64,000 nt of DNA from assembly GCA_003049485.1 (NCBI GenBank), contig PYST01000046.1, positions 1 through 64,000 on the forward strand, given 5' to 3'. Source of the stretch: Ophioceras dolichostomum. Taxonomy: Eukaryota; Ascomycota; Sordariomycetes; Magnaporthales; Ophioceraceae. A program made the position numbers and the translations under genes. Below are positions 44,245 through 55,630 of this stretch, one piece after another. A model generated the notes under the pieces. That model was not told where the DNA came from. It worked only from the letters and a program-made list of their open reading frames with translations, and did not search any database. The first letter of the stretch is position 1. Each line of letters starts with the position of its first letter.

Positions 44245-47200
44245 GCCATCAACAATCCACTTCAACCGGACCACAGGACGACAAACAACAACATGACTTG
44301 ACCAATGGCCTAAGGTTCGGGCCTACACTATGACCTTATGACACCTTTTTTTCACTCCTTGCTTCACTTCACCACTTCGCTTCTTCTCTCCTCTTCGAAT
44401 ACAAGTTCGATTCTCCTCTTGTTCCCCCATTTTTTTCGACGTTCTGCAGATTCGGAATGTTTGAGATACCCCCCAAATTCAGTCCGCCCCCTCTTTTTCT
44501 TCTCAGTCCCCATCATCATCATCATCATCATCACAACGACAACTTCAACTTGCACACATCACACTGGGAAAAAAACTGAAGAAGAAATCGTGGCTTTTTT
44601 CCATGGCTCGCAAAGCAAGCAAGATCTTTGGCAATCAACCGAGCTTCTTTTATAGACCGCGGGTGTTTTTTGTTTGTGTGGCTGGTTGGCTAGATAAGCT
44701 GCCCGGAGAGCAGCAAGGGATGGCGATTGGGATACGGCGAAAAACTTCTACCGGCTTCTTTGGGTTTTTGGGAAAAGAGAACATGGAAAAACATATGGGA
44801 TTCCCTTTTTGGTTTACATTTTTTTGGGACGGGAAGGGGGAGAGGAGCAAGGACTGGGGAGGGTGGGAGGAGAGAGAGGGAGGAGAGGAGAGAGGGTTGC
44901 CCGTGGGTGGACAAGAACCACCATATACATCCACTGACAACCTCAACACTCTTTCCTTTCCTTTCTCTTTCTCTGCCTTCCACACCATACTTTCACCCAC
45001 AGCTTGCTCGCCCTGCAACTAGTTTTGCAGGCAAGCAGTCTGCTCTCTTTTTGACTTCTGCTACATCACCAATGACGTGGAAAGGAAAAGAAGAAGCAGA
45101 CCCTGGGGCTGGCATTCGCTGAACATCGAACCGTCTACATATTCTTGACACTCGTTCAATAGCCGTTTACCTTTCTTCTCTTTGACAGCCGTTTTTACCA
45201 TCTACGCTTCTTGTATATATCTTCACAGTGTAGGTCCCTATCTTCACAATATACCTATCTTCAGAAAACACTTTTCTCATTTTTTAAAGGCTCATTGGCG
45301 CCCTTCGTGCCTGAGATAGACGAGACCCTTCTTTTTGTTCACACGAAGAACAAAGAACCATAGACTGTAGGCTACATGCCACAACTGCCTAGACCACATC
45401 CATTACATCAACGCTTCTTTCCTCCTCGTGTCCCTCTCGAGCTTTCTCTAATATGGCAGTTAAGTTCATTCTCAACTGCAGCTGCCTGTAGCCCAACAGA
45501 TGGCGACACGTCGGACCGAGACACGTGGCACGCGATGACACGTCCAGAAAGCCAATAATTCTATCCTGCACCTGCTGTACCTGCATGCGTTGAATGTTGA
45601 TTTTTATCTTATCACCTGCCAAAAACTCAATTCGACCGTACAGAGGGAATCAGGGGACTCAGGAACAAAGAGAAGTTCCAAATTTTCGGAAGAACGGCCG
45701 AAACCTCGTCCCTGTCTTTGCGTACCAGCTGTTCTAGACTCCCTACCGTTGAGGATGTCATCGGAAAACTGATTTAGGTTTTCGGGAAACGTTTTCTTCA
45801 ACGTAGGTAAGGAACTAGACACGAGGGGTTTCTATGTAAGGGACGAACTGGGTCTTCTACCCACTCCGGCTAAGAACGGAGGGACCTGCACACAAAGAAG
45901 ACCGCAACACGAAAGGAAAGGGAAGATACGAAAGGGAAGACAGCCACATGCGCTTCTCGGTCATGCATGCGCGTTCAAGAGCACAAGCATGGCAGGGAGG
46001 GGAGATACACACAAACACGAAAGCGCCCAGCCAAGTCGACTTTTCCGTGCTTCTGTGAATCAATCATCACCCGAGTGGTTCATGTACCATCTGTGCTCTG
46101 GCCACAACGTTGTATCGAACCAAACCTGGGTTTGGTACAAGCATATCTGCCAACACTTCCGAACAAGGCTTTGCTGGCCCTCGAGGCTTTGTCTCTCTAT
46201 GAATTCACCCCCGATCAATGAACCGCCTCTTCATATTCGCCGACGTGTTCACAAAACAATCTGTCCGAGAAATAGTCCCGACATCGATATTTCCTACGTG
46301 GATGGATAGAATAGTAGATAGATGACGTCGGAGGTAATCTGGTGAATAATGCGGGAAAAGGCTGAACACGCACAAAATGGCAGAGGATAAGACCGGGCTG
46401 GAAGTGAACGGGGGCATCATCCATCCGGGAATCGAGCCGTCCTTAGAATCAATCGGCCGCTCATCAAGTCAGCCTTGCCTGACCGTATTCACTTGTTTCT
46501 ATCTCGGCGAAACTTGCTCAATTTCGGCCGATCTGGGCAGAAACAGAAAAATTATAGACTGACAATTTATGAACGCTTTTTCCTGCTGAGCGGTATCGCG
46601 GTGAGCAAAGCAAAAACGACCCATACGATCCGACCCAGGCAGCACTGGGACTTGGTACCTCGTCATACAGCAGTGATGATCACCAACAACACCGCAATGA
46701 AAATCGCGTCAATGAAGACGAACAAGAAGAATTCGAGATTGTCCTTGTGCAAGCAATCCTTCCCTCAATTTCCCAACCCCTCCCTTCCCCTCACCTCGCC
46801 TTCAGTCTCCCCATTGTTTCCTCCGAGTCGCACCACGACTTCACCACTTCTTTAAACACTGAAACCGCCATCAACCGCACCACAATCCCGCATCGCGATC
46901 CCCTCATCAATCCATCAATCCACAATCCGCCCAAGCCACCCCCGCGAGCGACCCAGATCGCGACCTCAGAGGAGCAGGGAATAGATTCCTAAGGTAGGTA
47001 GGTACCTTAGACACAGAAATAACATATTGGAGGAGCCGAATCCGGATGGACGGCAAGTCAGACCAGGATTCTCCACGCCAGGTTGGTCTCTGCCAGCCAG
47101 GTTTAGCTAAGTTCCTCTCTTTGCTTGACAGACGGGAAGACTGCCAAAACGAGACAGCACAGGACAGCCGCGCCTCCTGTGCCTGACGGGCTGGGTAAGT

Positions 47201-48799
47201 TAAGTTACCTTAAGAGGGGTGATGTTGATGTTTCACGTTCGACGGATTACACCGCCAAACCTATCTGTAGGTACCTTAGGCAGGCAGCCAATGGACCTAT
47301 GGGATGATGGTTGCACATATGAACCCAACTAGGCTTGTATCACTCCGTCGCTGCCCCGTGTCGCTGGGTAAGGGTGAGGTATTGGGGAGGTGTAACTGTG
47401 ATATGGGATCTAGCTTCGTAGGATCGCGAAGCACCAACCGGACCAGTACGGAAAGGAGGAGAAGCCGGGACCTGGCGTAGGTGTCACTACAGCTTTTTTT
47501 TTGAACCTCTCGTACGACAGCCAAGGTTCCACACGAAAAATTCAACCCCCTTGGAAAGGAAGGAGCACGACAAAAAAAATATGGGATCGCCGGGAGGTAT
47601 CGCCATCTCTCCCAAGAAGGGAAGGGAGGCGGCGGTGTAAATTTGAGACCTACCACAAAGACCTACAGAAAGGAGGGGCACGGTACCTGAGGTAGGGGAA
47701 TAGGGAGTTGAGAAAGCACAGGCATAACCATATCTACCCTGGGTATCTTTGCACAATGTTACTCAAGACACGTACGACGAGTAGAAGGGCAGAGACCGTC
47801 TAGCCTTGCCGCTGGAGAAAAGGAGGGCAGGCATCTAGGGAGCACAGACTGACTGACTTCACCGCCGGAACACCGGACTGGGCCAGATGCCGAACCAACA
47901 AGTTAGAACTCCTCGATCACAAGAGTATTCAGTCTCCTAAGGCCAGGGTTTTTCGTCCACTCGGCGGAAACGGAGGACAACAACAACCGCAGACCCTCCC
48001 GAGGTGGGACTCTTCGTTTGTTTGTTTCTTTGTTTCTGGAAACGGCAGCAGAAGCATTCAGTTGCGCGGTATTCTCGGACCGGTACTTGGGTAGATAGGT
48101 AATCCATGGCAGTAGAGAAAGCGCAAGGCCGATTCAATATCCGGACTGGGAGTAGGCTGTTCGCCGATGTATTTTGACAGTGACTGGTCGAGATGGGCTA
48201 TGCTGAGAGTGGACGTAGGTGATCGACTCGTCGTAAGACGATCACTCTCGCTCTCAGTGATCCGCTCTCGACGATCATTTATAAATTCCCGGTATCCGGT
48301 TGCAGCAGTATCTTGCAGAATGATCGCCCGGCAGATCGACGACACTTGCCCACTCGTCCGGACGATGCAGGGTCAGTGGTATAGGTAGTGATTGAACATG
48401 ATCTGCCTGCGACAAAAGAAGACGAGACGGCGTGACACCGCGGGCAGTCTGGATGCAGTCTAAGCAGGATACTCAGGCCGGATCTGACGAACGCATCAGG
48501 TCAAATGAATATGGTAGGTATCAGCCGACTGCCTTGGCGTCGAGGCACATAATCCAAATTTAGGATAGGATAGATATGCAAACCAAGACCGATAGACTGG
48601 AAGGGGATTATAACGACACAATAAAGAAAAGCAGGTAGGCAGGCTTGCTTGCAGAGAGAAAATCCTCTTCTATATCTCCTAGTGGGCTGGTTCATCAGTC
48701 AATCCTCTTCAGTACAACCCATCACAGTCCCATAACGCCATGATGGGTACCTTGGTGGGGGAATTGGGATTTGCTCCTGGCCACCCTGATGCTTGCTAC
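44245..48799. other. 4.6-kb gene-poor region between convergent genes
   Basis: Both flanking genes point into it, so it is not an obvious promoter. It has a (CAT)7 run at 44511-44531 and T/C-rich tracts. TAAGGTAGGTAGGTACCTTA-type islands lie at about 46990-47011, 47196-47214 and 47263-47282. Frames reach only about 140 codons and lack domains. A lost gene, a multi-intron lineage-specific gene or a non-coding RNA could lie here; I see no direct evidence for any. Confidence 0.5.
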
Positions 48800-51700
48800 C
48801 TATTCCTCATCTTTTTTCTCTCCAGTGCCATCCGCTCCTTCAGGAGACGACTCGACAACAGCAGTAGGCTTCATATCACTGGCGCCACTATTACTGCTGC
48901 TGCTACTCCTCCCACCATCATCGGCGGTAGGGGATGTCGCCGCAGGAGGAGGAGGAGGGGTAGGAGGCTCTATCTTTTTGGTCTTGATGATGGCCAGCAG
49001 GTGGTCAGCCACCTCGTTGGCGCCCTCGATCTTGCTGAGCTCTGTCCTGAACGCCTCGATATCACGGATCATGCTATATAGAATTGAATCGATAAGTGAT
49101 TAGCGAGGAGGACTACCGGGTCTGACAAGAGAAGAAGAAGGGAAGAATGGCAGCGAAAAAAAAAATTCGGGAAAAGGAAAGGGGGGTGGGGGGACAAGAA
49201 AATTACCTCGCAAGACCAAGCTCAGTCCGAACCCCCGCCGCGGTGAGCACAATGCTGAACTGCTCCCTGTAGCTCGCAAAAACGGGGACCATGATGAGCC
49301 TGACGGTGCCCTCAGACAGCGTCCTGACGAGCGCTTTGTACAGCCGATTGGTGTCCGAGGTGAGCGCGGCCATGTAAGAGTGGACCTTGGATTCGGCGAT
49401 GTTCGAAGCCGCGTCGGCGTCCCAATCGAGGGCGCGCATCGCCTTGCAGTGCGTGGCGGCGCGCCCGCTCATGATGTCGATCAGCTTGTCATAGATGCTG
49501 TTCTGGTGCTCCTGGTACAGGCGGCGGACCTTGTCGAACTCGCCCATCAACGACGCTGTTGACTGGCCAATGGTGGTAGTAGTAGGCCCTCCCGGTTGAC
49601 TACTGGAGGACGACGACGGGACGTGCCGGCGTACGAACTCGCGCACGTGGGGGATCAGGGCCGCCACGAAGCCGAGCGCCTGCGACGCGAGCGCGAGGTT
49701 CTTGGTGTTGATGGCCTTCAGGCCCGCGGACTTGGTGGCGCCCGCGCCAAGGATGAGCTGCGTGCAGCGCGAGTTGAACAGCTGCAGGTATGCGATCAGC
49801 GACGAGGCCACGTCGGCCGTGATGGACGGAATCCCCACGGCGAGGTGGAGGAACGTCGACATGCCCTCCAGGCAGAGCATGGCCGACTGCGGAAGGACGA
49901 AGGATTCGCCCTCCACCACGGCACTGCGCGCCTTGGACCTCGTTGTCGAGCCCGCTGTCGTCGTCGTAGTGCCGCCGCCGCCGTTCGTCTGCTGCTTCCT
50001 GCCGCCGGCACCTCCCCTTTCGTCCTCGTCCTCGCACGGGATCCAGACCTTGCCACCCTCCGACCAGGCCTCGGCGTCGCGTGTGCTGCAGTCGAGGATA
50101 CGCCCTAGCAGTGCCGACTCGCGCTCGCCGAAGTCCCGCGCGTCCCACAGGTCTGACTCCATGCCCTGCGCCAGCTTCTGCTTCTCGCTGTCGCCGTGCG
50201 ACTGCACGAAGTCTCTGATGTGCCCGTTGACCACCGTCTTCAGGGTGGTCCCGCTGCGGCCCGAGATCGACTCGCACTCGTTGGCGAAGTGCAGATTCAG
50301 CGTGAAGTAGCGCAGGAACCAGACAAGCGGCAGGCGCGTGCTCTGTTCGGCCCGGACGCGCAGGAGCTTCACTATCTTGTCCTGCGCCGTGTCGACCGCC
50401 TGACCCAGCAGGTTCGAGAGTTCGAGCGCCTTGTGGATTTCCTCCTGCGCCTCGAGTCCTGCGACAGACGCCCGCCTGTGCGGAGGGCTGAAGGGCGGCG
50501 ACCGGAGCGGTGGGGACTTGAGCCCTTCCGGGCCGGCGTCGCCTGCGCCGATAGAGCTGGCCACGTCCAGCAGGAGCTTGCCCTGAGTGGTCAGTCGCCT
50601 CAGCGTCTCCGTCACGCCGATGTAGACCTTCACGAGCAGTTCCTCCGCGTCTTCCGGCTCCAGCGACCGCAGATTCCTCGCTAATATCGACGACTTCTGC
50701 TGCTGCGACAGGTGCCGGCCTGTGCCCATGGTGGATGAGGACATCATCGACTCGTTGTCGTCGTCCGTGGAACTAGGAAGCGGCTTCCTAACCAGGTTGC
50801 GGATTTCCCGCAGTGCCACGTCGCGGAACGCCACGGTGGCAGCAGACAGATGCCTTGCTCTTTGCAATCCGTTTAGGATTCCCAGGAGCGAATCTCGTAG
50901 CTCCTCCTGCTTCTGTAGGTAGGAAGGGAACGCGGACGGCTCCCTGCTGTGACCGCCTCTAGCTCGCAGGGAGGCGCTGCTCCAACGCATGAGAACCTCC
51001 TGGTGCGATAAGGTCTCAATATGCCTGCGTAGGTCACCAAGCAGAAGTTCCACGAGCTTCGCCTCGTACGCTTTGCCGATCCTGACCCGAAGCGTATTTA
51101 TATCATCGTTGACCCCCCTGAGTGCAGACGCGCCCCTCAAGTCTCTGAGCTGGTAATCTGGCCGGAATGGCCTGTTGAAGCCATTGAACGGCTCAACCTG
51201 GCCGGCGATCAGGTTTTCTATAGTGTCGATGCTGTCGAGGGCCTGATCGACCTCGCCTGCGTCGACCAGGGACTCGCAGTTGACGACGGCCTCCACTATG
51301 TCACGGAGCTGCAGCACGGCGCTGTGGAGCTGCTGCAGGTTCTCACGCCTCCGCCTCTGCTGAACGATGTTCAAGCCGCGGTTTGCCACCTCGTCGTCCA
51401 GGGCCCCCAGCTCCTTGCGCAGGGTCTTGATGCGCTCCACCGACTCGGCGGCCTCCGTGTGTAGGCCCTTGAGTGAGCCCAGCGCCGTGAAGAACGTCGT
51501 CGATGCCGTTGATATTGAGGATATCAAGTGCATTTCGATCGTGTCCATGTACCAAGACAGCTTCTCCTGCAGGATGGCGTTTGTGGCCAAGGCCTTTCTG
51601 GGTGCTGCAGCGTTCCCGTTCGGGCCGCTCCTGTCGGGCCCAGTCGCGGACGTCTTCTGGATGACCTCAGATCGCTCGCTGACAACGTCAAATGTGCGTG

Positions 51701-52527
51701 GATTCTCCAAGTGGAAGTCTTCGTCGAAGTAGACTGCTGGTATTGTCGAGAGCGGTGGAGGCCCCTGGGCTGCTCTTTTCGCTAAACTAGAGCTCGACCT
51801 CCGGGCAAGTGTGGGAGTTTCGATCGATGATAACGACGCTAGGGAGGACGTAGAGCCCTTTCGCGGCATGGGCGCCCGTTTGCCTGGCCTGAGGAGGCCG
51901 TCATCCTGCCCTTCGGCCAAGAGGTCATCCTGCTTACTGGGTCTGCGATGCGCGTGATCTCCCCCTTCATCCTCGGCCTCTTTGGCCCGACGCAGCTGTT
52001 CGTGTAGCGCGCCGACCTGAGTTAGGTAGGTTCGGAACTCGGCGGCATCGATGTGGGGAATGTTCGTCAGAGTGACAGGTGGGATATCTCGCGCGGTCGG
52101 TGGCTTGTGAGAGCTAGAGGCCGGAGCGGATGTGTGTGGCAAGAGCCCCGTCCTTACGATAGGGGGCTGCAGCAGAGTGGAAATGGCGTTTTGCCCCGTC
52201 TCGAGAACTGCATTCCCCCAGCTTCCGGATGCCGAATCTAGCGCTCCGCCGATGGAGTGTACGGAGCTAGCCGTAGATCCTCGCCTTTGTAAAGGACCGC
52301 CGCTCGTCGAGTTTTGCCTGGTGAAAGTGGGCGCGGAAAGTTAGGCGAATATCCTCCCTTACTCCAGCTCCACCGTCTTGCGCGGACAGCGACCGCCGAC
52401 TTCATAAGGGACGATGAGCCTTAGGATGAGCCTACCTGTTATGAAAGGGGAAGTCCTGCCGGTGGCCATGCGTCGAAGCCGGCGACAAACTGTCCATGGA
52501 TTTGCGGGCGCCGGCATTGGCAAACAT
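48800..52527 (-). CDS. VPS54: GARP complex subunit Vps54
   Basis: Exons complement(52436..52527, 49207..52317, 48800..49073) give 1158 residues; introns are 118 and 133 bp. The first exon (MFANAGARKSMDSLSPASTH) joins as FHN-RQNSTSGG, restoring the fungal N terminus QNAISTLLQPPIVRTGLLPH. The conserved domain includes FHLENPRTFDVVSE, LATNAILQEKLSWYMDTIEM, ISSISTASTTFF and a coiled region GLNIVQQRRRRENLQQLHSA. The C-terminal Vps54 domain has IYDKLIDIMSGRAATHCKAM and continues across the last intron into MIRDIEAFRTELSKIEG. Vps54 joins Vps51, Vps52 and Vps53 to tether endosome-derived vesicles at the trans-Golgi network. The tail after TKKIEPP is disordered and Pro/Ser/Glu-rich. It is divergent from mcm5, with 639 bp between starts. 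Confidence 0.94.
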
Positions 52528-53166
52528 GGTTCACTGCCTCCGGATGTCTAGCCGGGGACGGCCAGATCATGACTGGGCCGAAGTTGGAGTAAAGGGAGCT
52601 CGATAACAGCTTGTGATGAGGAGGATTCGACAGTTCGTCGGTGTTCGTGTTCAGGTTCCAAGGCGGCGGTCGCGGGATCTTGCCCGGGAGCCGGTCGACA
52701 GATGTTTCGCTTGTGGCCAGGTATGATGCGATTACAATACGCTCATTAAAATCCAACTTGATTGGGGTTCGTCAGATCTCCGTTCGTCAAATTCGCTTCA
52801 AGAATGTCTGTCTCATCGCAGCTTCAATGGCCAGCTGTTCCGATCTTTTGCCGGCTTCAGGCGAACGGACTTCGAGATTCACGTGCCGATAAGACGAAGA
52901 TAAAGATCAGCAAAGTGGCACAGGAGTTACAGGGGTCCGCCCCCAGCAACGCGAAATGCAACCACTCTAAATTTTGACGCGTCCAGGGGAAATAGCGCGA
53001 CAGCGCGTGTCCCACTTCATCACCACCTGCCCCCCATTTGCGACGAGTCATTCCCCCGCCAATTCCGCTTCTCGTCGTGATCTCCTAGTAACCTCTGGCG
53101 ATAGCTCGCGTGTATCGCCATTGTGATTCTTCTCCTTTCGACTCTCAGACCATCTACGCCACCAAT
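52528..53166. promoter_or_regulatory. Divergent vps54 / mcm5 promoter with G1/S motifs
   Basis: An ACGCGAAA (52949-52956) and an ACGCGT (52977-52982) lie 211 and 185 bp before the mcm5 ATG. ACGCGT is the MCB element bound by MBF in yeasts, and ACGCGAAA is the related SCB/MCB form. Their spacing and position fit cell-cycle control of mcm5. No TATA box is evident. Confidence 0.65.
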
Positions 53167-55630
53167 ATGGATCGCCAATCCGTGTTCTCCGTCCACGCCT
53201 TTTCCTCGAACTTCGAGCAGGGCGAAGACTCGAATGTCCAGGTTCAGGCGCAATTGCTACAGTTCATCCTCGACTTCAGACTGGACAACAAATTTGTATA
53301 CAGGTGAGCCACTTCTGCACCAGTTGTCCCATCGAGCGGGTGCTAATCCGGTGCTAATCTGATTATGCTTTCTAACATTGTGCCCTTCCACCATACAGAG
53401 ACCAGCTCAGGGAGAATGCTCTCCTGCAAAAGTTCTACTGCGACGTCAACATCGGCGACCTGATCAAGTTCAACGAGGAGCTTGCACATCGACTTGTCAC
53501 AGAGCCCACAGAGATTATTCCTCTCGTGCGTATCTCCGCCACCACCCCTCATCTACGTCGAGGCGGTGTACGTTAGGATTTGCTTCCCTCGCGCTAACAC
53601 TGGCACAACTTGCGATTCTGTAGTTTGAGAATGCTCTACGGAAAGCAACGCACCGGATCGTCTTCCCTCACCAGCAGAAAGTCGATCTTCCTGAGCACCA
53701 GCTTCTCCTTCACTCGAACGAGGAGGATGTCTCCATCCGGAAACTTGACTCGATGACCATCTCGCGGCTCGTGCGTGTACCCGGCATTGTCATCGGCGCC
53801 TCTGTCATGTCCTCCAAGGCCAACGCCCTGTCTGTGGAGTGCAGGAACTGCCACCACCTCATGGAGATCCCCGTGCTGGGTGGCTTCTCAGGCGTCTCCC
53901 TGCCCAGGCGCTGCGAGAGGCAGAGGGCAGCCGGCGATCCAACCGAGAAGTGTCCACTCGATCCGTACTTCGTACAGCACGAGAAGTCCCGATTCGTAGA
54001 CCAGCAAGTCATCAAGCTGCAGGAGGCCCCCGACGATGTTCCCGTCGGAGAGCTGCCCCGCCACGTGCTGATCTCGGCAGACCGGTACTTGACGAACAGG
54101 GTCGTGCCGGGGTCGCGTTGCACCGTAATGGGCATCTTCTCCATCTACCAGAGCAAGGGCTCCAAGGGCTCAACAGGCGGGGCAGTCGCCATACGGACGC
54201 CCTATCTGCGTGCCGTCGGCATTCAGACCGACGTAGACTCGACCGCCAAGGGCAATGCCTCGTTCTCGCCAGAAGAGGAGCAGGAGTTCCTCCAAATGAG
54301 CAGAAGGGAGAACCTCTACGAGATTTTGACCAGCTGCATCGCGCCGTCCATCTACGGAAACATCGACATCAAGAAGGCGATCCTGTGTCTCCTTACGGGC
54401 GGCTCCAAGAAGATCCTCCCCGACGGCATGAAGCTGAGAGGAGACATCAACGTGCTCCTCCTGGGCGACCCCGGAACGGCCAAGTCACAGCTTCTCAAGT
54501 TCGTCGAGAAAGTCGCCCCCATCGCCATCTACACCTCCGGCAAGGGCTCGTCCGCGGCCGGTCTGACGGCCTCGGTGCAGCGGGACCACTCCACGCGCGA
54601 GTTCTACCTGGAGGGCGGCGCCATGGTGCTGGCCGACAACGGCGTCGTCTGCATCGACGAGTTCGACAAGATGCGCGACGAGGACCGCGTGGCCATCCAC
54701 GAGGCCATGGAGCAGCAGACCATTTCGATCGCCAAAGCCGGCATCACCACCATCCTGAACGCGAGGACTTCGGTCCTAGCCGCGGCGAACCCCATCTTCG
54801 GCCGGTACGACGACCTGAAGTCCCCCGGCGAGAACATCGACTTCCAGACCACGATCCTGTCCCGCTTCGACATGATCTTCATCGTGCGCGACGAGCACGA
54901 GGCCGGCAAGGACCAGCGCATCGCGAAGCACGTCATGGGCATCCACCAGGGCCGGGCGGGCGTGGAGGAGCAGGTCGAGTCTGAGATCCCGTTTGACAAG
55001 TTGAAGCGGTACATCAGCTACTGCAAGTCGTAAGTATTTTGTCTTCACGCCCTGCATTCTTCCTCTCTACACGCCCATCAGCTCTCTATCTGGCTTGGTA
55101 AAATAAAAGAGAGCTCGCGCTAATGGAAACCCTACAGACGCTGCGCCCCTCGCCTCAGCCCCGAGGCAGCCGAGCGGCTCTCCTCCCACTTCGTCTCCAT
55201 CCGGCGACAAGTGCATGCCGCCGAGATGGAGTCCAACGCGCGGTCCTCCATCCCCATCACCGTGCGCCAGCTGGAAGCCATCGTGCGCATCACGGAGTCG
55301 CTCGCCAAGATGACCTTATCTCCCATCGCGACCGAAGACCACGTGAAGGAGGCCATCCGCCTGTTCCTCGCGTCCACAGTCCAGGCCGTCAGCCAGGGCG
55401 CCGACCAGGGCTCCCGCGAGCTCAACGACGAGGCCTCCAAGGTCGAGGCCGAGCTGCGGAGGCGGTTGCCCATCGGGTGGAGCACCAGCCTGGCCACGTT
55501 GAGGAGGGAGATGGTGGAGGGCAAGGGGTTCAGCGAGATGGCGCTCAACAGGGCGCTAAGGGTGCTACAGAGGAGGGAGACGATCATGTTCAGGAACCAG
55601 GGTGCGCAGGTTTACAGGAATGGGGCTTGA
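53167..55630 (+). CDS. MCM5: DNA replication licensing factor Mcm5
   Basis: Exons 53167..53303, 53399..53525, 53624..55029 and 55138..55630 give 720 residues, normal for Mcm5; introns are 95, 98 and 108 bp. The zinc-binding cysteines are Cys161, Cys164, Cys185 and Cys198. The AAA+ core has Walker A GDPGTAKS (369-376), Walker B CIDEFDKM (Asp433-Glu434), sensor-1 region LAAANPIFGRYD and arginine finger LSRFD (Arg502). The winged-helix C terminus ends with FRNQGAQVYRNGA. Mcm5 is one of six subunits of the Mcm2-7 helicase loaded at origins in G1 and pairs with Mcm2 and Mcm3 at the ring gate. The upstream MCB-type motifs suggest periodic transcription. Confidence 0.97.

Noticed and set aside
53839..54984. 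381-codon second frame inside mcm5
   Set aside because: It overlaps the catalytic core of Mcm5 and is Arg/His/Gln-rich shadow translation.
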